Positions 48,468-55,943 of a stretch of DNA of 64,000 bases are shown in pieces. The stretch is from NCBI GenBank assembly GCA_041483675.1, contig JBGPGE010000001.1:62001-126000 (forward strand), given 5' to 3'. This stretch comes from 2-12-FULL-60-19 sp041483675 (GTDB taxonomy: Bacteria; Desulfobacterota; Binatia; UBA9968). Positions within the stretch are counted from its first letter, which is position 1, and the number at the start of each line of letters is the position of its first letter. The notes beneath the pieces are model-generated. The model had not been told where the DNA came from. It did no database searches and saw only the letters and a list, made by a program, of their open reading frames with translations. Made by a program: the position numbers and the translations under genes.

Positions 48468-49703
48468 TTACGGTTTCAAACCCGCCGCTATCGAATACAT
48501 CTGGTCCGCCACGGTGATGACGCGGGAATTCATTTGAAAGCCGCGCTGCGTGAGGATCATGCTGACGAATTCCTGCGCCAGGTCCACGTTGGATTGCTCG
48601 AGCGCGCCCGAGAGCAAAACGCCTAAGCCTCCCTGGCCCGGCGCGCCCGTCACAGCGGCGCCGGAGTCCTGAGTGGCGGCAAGGAGCGAATCGCCGGCCG
48701 CCTCCAGACCGTCCGAGTTGCGGAAGTTCGCCAGTAACACCTGGCCCAAAGTCTGGGCGCGGCCGTTGGAGAATTCCCCCGTGATATTTCCCCGCTGGTC
48801 GATCGTCAGGCGGCTGAGCGTGCCGAGCGCGGCCCCGTCCTGCGTGAGTTTCAGCACAGCCGACGGCCCGGCGAACTGAGTCGCGCCGGTAAAGTCCAAA
48901 GCGGCCTGGCTCGCGCCACCGCTGATCCAAGTCACGGCGTTGACAGCGCCGGTAAAGCCGGTGAGCACTCCGGCGGCGTCGAAGGTGAGAGTCCCGCTGC
49001 CGATCTCGCGCAGCTCCGTGCTCGTCGGCGCGAGCGGATCGATCTCGTTGCGTGGAGCAACGACGCGGTAGTCCCAGGAGTTCGCCCCGCTCTTGCGAAA
49101 CAAAATAGTCGAGTCATGCTCGACGCCCGAAAAATCGTCGTAGAGCGGGAGAACGGCGGAGAAGTTGCCCGCGGAGAACCACGCCCCGGGAGCGGCGTCC
49201 GGACCGGCGGGAAATGCACTTGCCGGCGTCGCTGCGGCGCCGTCCAGATTGACCGCCAGGCTCGCCGTCGTCGTCGGCTGCGCCGGCAGCGTAAGCCCGC
49301 TGGGAATTACGATGTTGCCGGCCGCGCCTTGCAGCGCGAGGCCGCCGGGATTGACCACGTTGCCGCCGCTGCCGAGCGTGAACTCTCCCGCGCGGCTGTA
49401 AAAAGAGTTGCCGCTGGCGTCTTTCAGGACGAAAAATCCCGCCCCCGCGACGGCCAGGTCCAAAGTGTTGCCCGTGACCTCCGTCGCCCCCTGCGTTTCC
49501 GAACGGGCGACCCCCGCGACCAGCGTCCCCTGGCCGGTTTGGAGCTGCTCCTGCGCGGCGCCGAAGAGGTCGGCGAACTCCGCCTCCGAGGCTTTGAAGC
49601 CCACGGTGTTGACGTTCGCAATATTGTGGCCTGTGACGTTCATGGCAATGTCGAGGGCATTGAGCGAACTTTCGGCAATGTAGAGCGAGCCCGTGATCGA
49701 CAT
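48468..49703 (-). CDS. Hook protein FlgE paralogue, copy 2
   Basis: 411 residues: GHNIANVNTVGFKASEAEFADLF at the N-terminus, YDDFSGVEHDSTILFRKSG in the centre and SNVDLAQEFVSMILTQRGFQ at the end. Complete, so a working structural subunit rather than a relic. Five bases after flgD, it is translated first, and could be a minor hook or hook-rod adapter subunit. Weak ribosome-binding site compared with copy 1. Confidence 0.9.
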   Translation of the reverse strand: MSITGSLYIAESSLNALDIAMNVTGHNIANVNTVGFKASEAEFADLFGAAQEQLQTGQGTLVAGVARSETQGATEVTGNTLDLAVAGAGFFVLKDASGNSFYSRAGEFTLGSGGNVVNPGGLALQGAAGNIVIPSGLTLPAQPTTTASLAVNLDGAAATPASAFPAGPDAAPGAWFSAGNFSAVLPLYDDFSGVEHDSTILFRKSGANSWDYRVVAPRNEIDPLAPTSTELREIGSGTLTFDAAGVLTGFTGAVNAVTWISGGASQAALDFTGATQFAGPSAVLKLTQDGAALGTLSRLTIDQRGNITGEFSNGRAQTLGQVLLANFRNSDGLEAAGDSLLAATQDSGAAVTGAPGQGGLGVLLSGALEQSNVDLAQEFVSMILTQRGFQMNSRVITVADQMYSIAAGLKP

Positions 49704-49708
49704 GGCTG

Positions 49709-50362
49709 TTACAAAATTCCTTTCACGGCGCTGACGGGGATCTTGATCGCGCCGATCTCCAACAACAGTTCGTCGCCGCCAAGACTGACACCGGTCACAA
49801 ACCCCCGCGTTCGAGAGGTCGCGGCGACTCTCTCTCCCGCCGCGTTAAACGCGTTGACCTGGACGGTATAGGCGCCGGCGGGAAGCGTTCTGCCGGCGGC
49901 GTCTTTGCCGTCCCATACGGCCGACTGTTCGCCGGCGCTCTGGCTGCCCGCCTGGAGCACGCGCACGAGATTGCCCTGGCCGTCCCGGATGCTGATCGCC
50001 ACGCGGGCCGCCACCGCGCCAAGTCCGTAGTGGATCGACGCCGGTCCGCCCGCGACCAGGTTCACCTGGTTGCCGTCGGCGACGATCTCTTTGCCGATCA
50101 GCGAGGCCGCGCCCAACTGGCCGAGAGCGAGCTGCTGGCTCTGCATGCCGTCGAGCTTCTGGTTGATGCCGATCAACTGGTCGAGGCTGTTGAAGGTGGC
50201 GAGCTGCGCCGCAAACTCCTGATTGTCGAGCGGCTTGAGCGGATCTTGATTTTGCAGTTGCGCGATCAGGAGCTTCAAAAAATCGTCCCGCGTCATCCCT
50301 TTTCCGGGACTGACCTGACTCGCCGCCCCTTGCGCCGCCTGATTGATCGCTTGAATGTTCAT
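49709..50362 (-). CDS. flgD: Hook-capping/scaffold protein FlgD
   Basis: 217 residues; N-terminal GMTRDDFLKLLIAQLQNQDPLKPLDNQEFAAQLATFN in parts is diagnostic, followed by the FlgD Ig-like and Tudor-like core (VAGGPASIHYGLGA, WDGKDAAGRTLPAGAYTVQV). Acts as the cap during hook growth and is then discarded. Confidence 0.96.
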   Translation of the reverse strand: MNIQAINQAAQGAASQVSPGKGMTRDDFLKLLIAQLQNQDPLKPLDNQEFAAQLATFNSLDQLIGINQKLDGMQSQQLALGQLGAASLIGKEIVADGNQVNLVAGGPASIHYGLGAVAARVAISIRDGQGNLVRVLQAGSQSAGEQSAVWDGKDAAGRTLPAGAYTVQVNAFNAAGERVAATSRTRGFVTGVSLGGDELLLEIGAIKIPVSAVKGIL

Positions 50363-50392
50363 TTTTCCATCCTACTCGTAGGCTCTGATCGT

Positions 50393-50428
50393 ATTTTCCA
50401 TTTTCTACTTTCCATTTTCCATTTTCTT
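50393..50428. repeat. Degenerate short tandem repeat (unit ttttccattttc)
   Basis: Three to four ttttccattttct copies fill the fliK-flgD gap and end at the fliK stop. Confidence 0.78.
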
Positions 50429-50429
50429 G

Positions 50430-51887
50430 TTACGCCCACACGCTCACCGCACTCGTACCGCGCTGCGCCGGTTCAGTTCTCTGAGCCTCCGTCGGTGATT
50501 CATCGCCCGCTTGAATCTGCCCGGCCATAGCGGGCCCATCCCGCTGCCCGGCAAACCATTGCTCGGAGCCTTGCGCCGGGCCTCCCTGCACATCCACCCG
50601 CACGGCGATGAGATCGAGGTTCTGTTCCTGCAACAGGTGACGCAGCTCGGGCAGATGTTTTTGCAGCAATGCGCCGGTCTCTGCCACTTCGACCGCGATG
50701 CGAGCCTGTAGCCGATCTCCGTCAAGCGCAAGATCGATCTTGAGGCCGCCCAGCTCGGGCGGCTCCAGTTGGATGACGACTTCGCGCCGGTTCTCGCTCA
50801 CGTGGGTCGATATCTCCGCCGCCACGCGCTCGATCGCCGATGCAAATGCATTTGCGGGCGCTGGCTTCGCCGGCCCCTCGCGTTCGACGCCGTGGAGCGA
50901 TCCTCCCTGCGTCGTAACCGGCGCTTGCGCGCCGGGCTTGATCCCCTCTTCCGTTTCGTTGACGCCCTGCCGGACATCATCCCGCGCCGCGAAAAAGCGG
51001 CTGCGCTCGCCGGGCATTAAAGAAACTTGATCGACCTGCGTTGCAACTTGGCGATCCGCTACGGCCGGGCCTGGAGGAACAACAATCTCCAGGTCGGCGG
51101 ACGAATGGTTGCCAACGTGACTGGATGGCGAGGGCTGACCTCGACGCTGGCGATTTTCCGGCTCCGTGTTCTTGCGCTCCCCGGAATCGTTTTCCATGGA
51201 AGCCCGCGCGAGTTCATTCTCCACGCTCCGAAGCTCAGGCGTCCCGGCTTTTTCAGCCGCCTCACGGGCGGAGGCGAGATTCTTGGTCGCATCGTCGGCC
51301 GCCCGGACACTGCCAAGGCGGGGTTCCGGCGAAGCAGCTCCCGCCAACGGCTCCGTCTGCGGAACGGGTGTGCGACCCGGCTGCTTCTCTTCGACTGACG
51401 CCGCTGTAAATTGCGACAGCGCATTACCCGCTTCCGACGGCTGCCCGCCGGCGGACGGCTCGGAGACGACTTCCCCCGAATCGAGTTTTGCCGGAGACTC
51501 TGCCGTCAACGACGAGTTAAGCAGCCCATTCGAGGGCGTCGTGAGTCCGGGAACAAAGGGCGGCGGATTCTCGAACCGTTGCCCAACTTCCTGGACCGAG
51601 GCTTCGCCGCCCGTCGGCGGTACGAATGGTGGCGGCTGAGGATTTACCAACAGGATCGTTGGAGGTTGGAGCATCTGCGCAGAAAATTCCGGCTCGACCT
51701 CATCCGTGGAAACTGTTTCAGCGGCGGAAGAATTCACGGCGTCGTCGCCTGCGGCCAGCGGCTCCGGCCCGGCCAGCACTGAGAGCAGCAGCAGAGCAAA
51801 CTCGCCGCCGGAATCGCCGGACTGAATCGAACCGTCCTGAGGCGAAGGGTCGTTTGGCTGAGCCGGAAGTGCTGTGGGCGCGATCAT
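50430..51887 (-). CDS. fliK: Hook-length control protein FliK
   Basis: 485 residues: long Pro/Ser/Glu-rich, low-conservation N-terminal ruler and the C-terminal switch domain (REVVIQLEPPELGGLKIDL, LPELRHLLQEQNLDLIAVRV), which is diagnostic. It measures the hook and triggers FlhB switching. I begin at the ATG at 51887: a sigma-54 promoter (51904-51919) lies directly upstream and covers an alternative TTG at 51920. No ribosome-binding site. Confidence 0.92.
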   Translation of the reverse strand: MIAPTALPAQPNDPSPQDGSIQSGDSGGEFALLLLSVLAGPEPLAAGDDAVNSSAAETVSTDEVEPEFSAQMLQPPTILLVNPQPPPFVPPTGGEASVQEVGQRFENPPPFVPGLTTPSNGLLNSSLTAESPAKLDSGEVVSEPSAGGQPSEAGNALSQFTAASVEEKQPGRTPVPQTEPLAGAASPEPRLGSVRAADDATKNLASAREAAEKAGTPELRSVENELARASMENDSGERKNTEPENRQRRGQPSPSSHVGNHSSADLEIVVPPGPAVADRQVATQVDQVSLMPGERSRFFAARDDVRQGVNETEEGIKPGAQAPVTTQGGSLHGVEREGPAKPAPANAFASAIERVAAEISTHVSENRREVVIQLEPPELGGLKIDLALDGDRLQARIAVEVAETGALLQKHLPELRHLLQEQNLDLIAVRVDVQGGPAQGSEQWFAGQRDGPAMAGQIQAGDESPTEAQRTEPAQRGTSAVSVWA

Positions 51888-51903
51888 AGCCGAGGAGAGG
51901 CTC

Positions 51904-51919
51904 AGCAAAGCCAATGCCA
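51904..51919 (-). promoter_or_regulatory. Sigma-54 promoter of fliK
   Basis: Minus strand TGGCATT-GGCT-TTGCT; -12 half perfect, two mismatches in the -24 half. ATG is again 16 bases after TTGCT. Confidence 0.68.
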
Positions 51920-51969
51920 AGGCTCTCCCGGCGCCCGACGGCCGGCGAACACGAGATCATGGAAAGCGG

Positions 51970-52053
51970 CGAGTCGATTAAAGATTCGAGCGATTCGGGC
52001 GATTTAAAAGAGTCGAGAGATGTGAACGATTTGCGCGGTTGGAACGGTCCGTC
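51970..52053. repeat. Degenerate short tandem repeat (unit about gagcgattcgggcgatttaa)
   Basis: Six to seven gattcg/gatttg/gaacg words between fliJ and fliK, each about 10-12 bases apart. Confidence 0.65.
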
Positions 52054-52088
52054 TGGTGGAACGTTGCGGCGCGCCCGCGGGAAAAAGC

Positions 52089-52559
52089 TTACTCTCCGTG
52101 GGGCAATTTTTTCCCTCTTTCCACGCCGAGAGTCCTTCTTTGCCCCACCTCGTCGAGCAGCTTCTGCTCCTCGCGGTCTTCCTCCAGGCGGTGTCTTTCC
52201 TTGAGCTTGCCGCGCAACTGCTCGAGGCTCTTGACCTCCCGGTCCGCCTGGAGCAGCTCCTCCCGCTTCGCCGCGGCCCGCTGTTCGACGGCGACCAGAG
52301 CGGCGCGCCGCTCCCGGATGCGCTCCAACAGCCGCTGGGAAAAATCGGCGCCGAGCTTGAGCTCCGCGATCGAGAGAACTTTCCCCTCCTGTCCTTCCAT
52401 CTCCCGCCGCTGCCCGGCGAAGCTCCGCTCGAAACCGTCGATCTCCGCGATCAGGTTGTTCTTCGCCTGCTCGATCGCGCGCAGCTCCACGCGCCGGTCT
52501 TCCCGCTTGCGCTCGCGATGGCGCAGCACCGATCCTAAACGGAAGCGAAACGCGGCCAT
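52089..52559 (-). CDS. fliJ: Export chaperone escort FliJ
   Basis: 156 residues, an antiparallel coiled coil throughout with the FliJ start FRFRLGSVLRHRERKREDRR. It links the FliI ATPase to FlhA in the export gate. Its leader has no ribosome-binding site and consists of a ttgaac-type short repeat. Confidence 0.9.
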   Translation of the reverse strand: MAAFRFRLGSVLRHRERKREDRRVELRAIEQAKNNLIAEIDGFERSFAGQRREMEGQEGKVLSIAELKLGADFSQRLLERIRERRAALVAVEQRAAAKREELLQADREVKSLEQLRGKLKERHRLEEDREEQKLLDEVGQRRTLGVERGKKLPHGE

Positions 52560-52560
52560 A

Positions 52561-52600
52561 GTTCAAATTGTTCAACGTGGTTCAAAGTTGGTCAAAGTAA
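52561..52600. repeat. Degenerate short tandem repeat (unit about gttcaacgtg)
   Basis: Four gttcaa(a/c)-type copies directly upstream of the fliJ start, ending at repeat D. Confidence 0.7.
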
Positions 52601-52741
52601 ATGAACAACCCCGCAGCAAGCTGCGGGGTATCAAGAGGCCCTCGGATGACTTTCCCCCAAGTTGTCACCCCCGAATGTTTTTATCGGGGGTCCAGTCCGA
52701 AATTCGCCTGGATTCCCGCTAAAAGCATGCGGGAATGACGG
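52601..52741 (-). repeat. Inverted repeat copy D (141 bases), GTCATTCCCGC family
   Basis: Reverse-oriented partner of copy C (46850-46990). Conserved outer parts, diverged inner 30 bases. Confidence 0.85.
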
Positions 52742-52801
52742 ACTCTAGGCAGAGCCACCAACTACCACTGCGCAGCAAGCCGCGGGGAATAAACCCATAG
52801 A

Positions 52802-52852
52802 GATTCAAGCGTTGTTGAACCATGTTGAACCATTTTGAACCACTTTGAACTC
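52802..52852. repeat. Degenerate short tandem repeat (unit ttgaaccatg)
   Basis: Four nearly exact ttgaaccat-type copies ending just before the fliI stop. Confidence 0.82.
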
Positions 52853-52859
52853 CCTGTAT

Positions 52860-54179
52860 TTATGTTGTGAGCAGTTCCGCCAAGCTTTTTATGCTCGCTG
52901 CGAGGTTGACGTCTTCGGTTCGATCCTGGCAGAGGTAGCGGCGGATGCGCGGCATGAGCTGGATCGCGCGGTCGACGTCGGCGCTTTTACCTTTGACGTA
53001 CGCGCCGATCTGGATCAGGTCTTCCGCGTCCCGGTAGGCGGCGAGCAGGCGCGTCATCTCGGCGACCAGGCTCTGGTGCTCGGGCGACGTCACCTGCGGC
53101 CGCACCCGGCTGACCGAGGAGAGCACGTCGATCGCGGGAAAATGGCCCTGCTCCGCCAGGCGGCGCGAGAGGTGAATGTGGCCGTCGGTCAAAGAGCGCA
53201 CGGCGTCGCTGATCGGCTCGTGCTGATCGTCGCCTTCCATCAGGACGGTGTAGAGCGCCGTGATGCTGCCTTTGCCTTTCCACGTGCCGGCCCGTTCGAT
53301 AAGCCGCGGCAGCAGGGCGAAAACCGACGGCGTGTAGCCTTTGGTCGAGGGCGGCTCGCCGACGGCGAGGCCCGCTTCCCGCTGCGCCATCGCAAAACGG
53401 CTGAGCGAATCGACCAGCAGCAGCACGTCCTGGCCGTGGTCGCAAAAATATTCCGCGATGGCGGTGGCGAGAAAAGCGCCGCGCACGCGGACCAATGCCG
53501 GGTCGGCCGAAGTCGCCGCCACGACGACGGTGCGCTCGCGGTCTTCGACCGGCAGGCCGCGCTCCACAAAGTCCTCGACCTCGCGTCCCCGCTCGCCGAT
53601 CAGCGCGATCACTTTCACGTCGACGCGCGTGTTGCGGGCGATCATCGTGAGCAGCGTGCTCTTGCCGACGCCGGCGCCGGCCATGATCCCCACCCGCTGT
53701 CCTTTGCCGCAGGTGACCATGCCGTTGAGCGCTCGAATGCCCGGGTCCAGCGGCTCCGTGATGCCTTCGCGCTCCATCGGATTGGAGCCTGAAATGTAAA
53801 GCGGATACGAGTCGGCGCCGACGATCGTGCCTTTGCCGTCGATCGGATGCCCCAGGCCGTCGAGCACCCGGCCGAGCAGCCCTTCGCCCACGGGATAGTG
53901 CGCCTCTTTGGCCAGCGCCACCGCCCGGCTTCCCGGTCCCACGCCGCGCAACTCTCCCAACGGCATTAATAATGTCTGCTCTCCTCTGAAGCCTACGACC
54001 TCGGCCATCGCCGGAGTTCCGCCCTGAAGCGGATAGACGCGGCACACGGCGCCGACCGGCACCCACGGACCGCGGCTCGTGATAAGCAGCCCCACAACGT
54101 CCGTCACCGTGCCGGAGAGGCGGAAAGGAGAGAGCGTTTTGAGCCGGCTATGATAAGGCGCGAGCGAACTTTGGCTCAT
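52860..54179 (-). CDS. fliI: Flagellum-specific ATPase FliI
   Basis: 439 residues, matching family length. Walker A GAGVGKST, Walker B VLLLVDSLSRFA, and the catalytic Glu in GERGREVEDF. The ATG at 54179 begins MSQSSL five bases after fliH; a longer open frame reaching 54404 overlaps fliH and has biased composition. Energises export with FliH and FliJ. Confidence 0.96.
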   Translation of the reverse strand: MSQSSLAPYHSRLKTLSPFRLSGTVTDVVGLLITSRGPWVPVGAVCRVYPLQGGTPAMAEVVGFRGEQTLLMPLGELRGVGPGSRAVALAKEAHYPVGEGLLGRVLDGLGHPIDGKGTIVGADSYPLYISGSNPMEREGITEPLDPGIRALNGMVTCGKGQRVGIMAGAGVGKSTLLTMIARNTRVDVKVIALIGERGREVEDFVERGLPVEDRERTVVVAATSADPALVRVRGAFLATAIAEYFCDHGQDVLLLVDSLSRFAMAQREAGLAVGEPPSTKGYTPSVFALLPRLIERAGTWKGKGSITALYTVLMEGDDQHEPISDAVRSLTDGHIHLSRRLAEQGHFPAIDVLSSVSRVRPQVTSPEHQSLVAEMTRLLAAYRDAEDLIQIGAYVKGKSADVDRAIQLMPRIRRYLCQDRTEDVNLAASIKSLAELLTT

Positions 54180-54184
54180 GGAAT

Positions 54185-54916
54185 TTATTCGTCGAGCAGC
54201 TGCCGTTTGATCTCTTCGAGCTGGGTTGGAATCGTGGCGTCGATGATGCCGATCTCGGTTTCGATGCGGCAGCCGCCGCGGCCGACTTCGTCGGAGGCCA
54301 CAACTTCGATCTTTCTGCCGCCGTCCTGCCCGGCGCGCACCAGTTCCGGCCTGAGCTCGGCCAAGAGCCGACAGTCCGCGGGGTGGAGCCGGACGCGCAG
54401 CCATCGGGCGTCGGGAACTTCCCGCTTCGCCCGCTCCAGCACCGAGGCGACGATCTCGGGATCCTCAGCGACCGCCTTGCCGAGGATTTTTTCCGCGATC
54501 TCCAGCGCCAGCCGCACCATCTCGGGCGTAAAGCGGGCCACCATGCGCTCTTCAAAAACAATCAGCGATTGCCCGGCGTCGGCGAAACTCACGAGCGCGG
54601 GAAGAATCTCCTGCTTCGCCTCTTCCTCGCCGCGGGCCTTGCCCTCGGCGTGAGCATCCTCTCTCAGCTTCTCAGCCTCCCGGCGTGCCTCGGCCAGAAT
54701 CGCCGCGCCATTTTCCTGCGCCGCCGTCAGGCAGATAAGCGGGGCAAGCGCGCTTAAGTCCACAGGCACCGGCTCCGGTTCCGGCGCCGCGGGCGGCGTG
54801 TTGTCGGCATCCAACGCCGGTTCGCTCGGCTCGACGCCGTGCCGGTTCAAGTCCAGCTCTCGATATGGCCTGATGTCGCTCGGATCGAGCGCGTCTTTGA
54901 ACAGCAGTCTATACAA
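54185..54916 (-). CDS. fliH: FliI regulator FliH
   Basis: About 243 residues: Pro/Glu-rich N-terminus, a coiled coil with Glu/Ala/Arg repeats (about 75-125), and the C-terminal FliH domain (LALEIAEKILGKAV, VRLHPADCRLLAE, GGCRIETEIGIIDATIPTQL). No good ATG exists; I suggest TTG at 54916, preceded by AAAGAGGA and overlapping the fliG stop by eight bases. An ATG at 54982 would put 22 atypical residues in front, encoded by the end of fliG. Confidence 0.85.
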   Translation of the reverse strand: MYRLLFKDALDPSDIRPYRELDLNRHGVEPSEPALDADNTPPAAPEPEPVPVDLSALAPLICLTAAQENGAAILAEARREAEKLREDAHAEGKARGEEEAKQEILPALVSFADAGQSLIVFEERMVARFTPEMVRLALEIAEKILGKAVAEDPEIVASVLERAKREVPDARWLRVRLHPADCRLLAELRPELVRAGQDGGRKIEVVASDEVGRGGCRIETEIGIIDATIPTQLEEIKRQLLDE

Positions 54917-55943
54917 GAACGTCCTCTTTGCTCTTGCCGGAAGTGAGATAAACCTTCCCCTCGGCTTCGAGCTTCCGCGCAAAGTCGAGAATGTCCCGCT
55001 GCACGCTCTCGACGTCGCGGAGCCTGAGCGGTCCCATCGACTCCATCTCCTCTTTGAGCAAGGCGCCGGCGCGCTCGGACATGTTGACGAAGATTTTTTT
55101 CTTGAGCGTGGGGCTGGCAGTGCGCATCGCCGTGATCCATTTTTCCTTCTCGACTTCGCGGATCAGGATCTGCATGCTCTGATCGTCGATCTTGCTCAGG
55201 TCCTCGAAGGTAAACATCAATCGTCGCACGTTCTCGGCCAGCTCCGGCTCGACCTTCGCTAGCCCCATCAGCACGCGCTCCTCCGTCCCTTTGTCCACGT
55301 AGTTGAGGATTTCCGCCACCGGCCGCGCGCCCCCCATCTGCTTGCCCTGCACCTGGCGGATCTCGTTGCGCAACACGTTGCTCACCTCCTCGATCACTCC
55401 CGGAGGCGTGCTGCCGAGCCGGGTGATGCGAAGGGCCACCTCGTGCTGCTTCTCCTCGGCGAGGAGCGAGAAAACCTCTCCGGCGTGCACGGGAAAAAGA
55501 TGGGCCAGAATAAAGGCGATGGTCTGCGGGTGCTCTTCCTGGAGGAAATGGGCGAGCGTGCCGCCGTCCATCTCGTGCAGCGCCTCGACGCCGTAGGATT
55601 CTTCCCGCTCTTTAAAAATCCGGCTGAGGATGTTGGCTGCTTTTTCGGGCCCCATGGCCTTGGTCAAAACCCGTTGCAGGTATTCCGTCGTTCCTTCAGG
55701 CAGAATATTCGCTTTGTTGAGATGCAGGCAGGTGTCTTCGAAGACCTGGTCGATGTGCTCCGGCTCGATCTGCGCCATGCGGTGGATGCCCTGGCGCAGC
55801 ATGACCAGCTCCCGCTCTTCAAGGTCTCCGGCCAACGCCGTGGCGACCTTCTCGCCCACGAGCGCGAGCAGCACTGCCGCTTTTTCCGGGCCGGTCAACG
55901 GACGTCCCGGCGTCGCTTCCCTTCGCGTATCGGGTTGCATCAA
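54909..55943 (-). CDS. fliG: Motor switch protein FliG
   Basis: 344 residues: N-terminal FliF-binding domain (LTGPEKAAVLLALVGEK), middle domain with EHPQTIAFILAHL, and C-terminal torque helix (MFTFEDLSKIDDQSMQILIREV), complete with charged residues. Its ATG overlaps the fliF stop (ATGA, 55940-55943). Confidence 0.97.
   Translation of the reverse strand: MMQPDTRREATPGRPLTGPEKAAVLLALVGEKVATALAGDLEERELVMLRQGIHRMAQIEPEHIDQVFEDTCLHLNKANILPEGTTEYLQRVLTKAMGPEKAANILSRIFKEREESYGVEALHEMDGGTLAHFLQEEHPQTIAFILAHLFPVHAGEVFSLLAEEKQHEVALRITRLGSTPPGVIEEVSNVLRNEIRQVQGKQMGGARPVAEILNYVDKGTEERVLMGLAKVEPELAENVRRLMFTFEDLSKIDDQSMQILIREVEKEKWITAMRTASPTLKKKIFVNMSERAGALLKEEMESMGPLRLRDVESVQRDILDFARKLEAEGKVYLTSGKSKEDVLV

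Larger units (their letters stand above)
52560..52859. other. Gap of 300 bases between fliJ and fliI
   Basis: No gene seen; short repeat, inverted repeat D, a third partial gcagcaagccgcgggg unit (about 52772-52790), and another short repeat. Confidence 0.85.

Noticed and set aside
51979..52005. Plus-strand TAAAGATT-N11-GGCGATTT, a sigma-28-like match
   Set aside because: Lies inside a gatt-rich tandem repeat, where chance matches are likely, and no gene follows on that strand.
54180..54404. Extension of the fliI frame upstream to 514 residues
   Set aside because: Overlaps the fliH C-terminal domain and does not look like FliI; the family-length start is at 54179.
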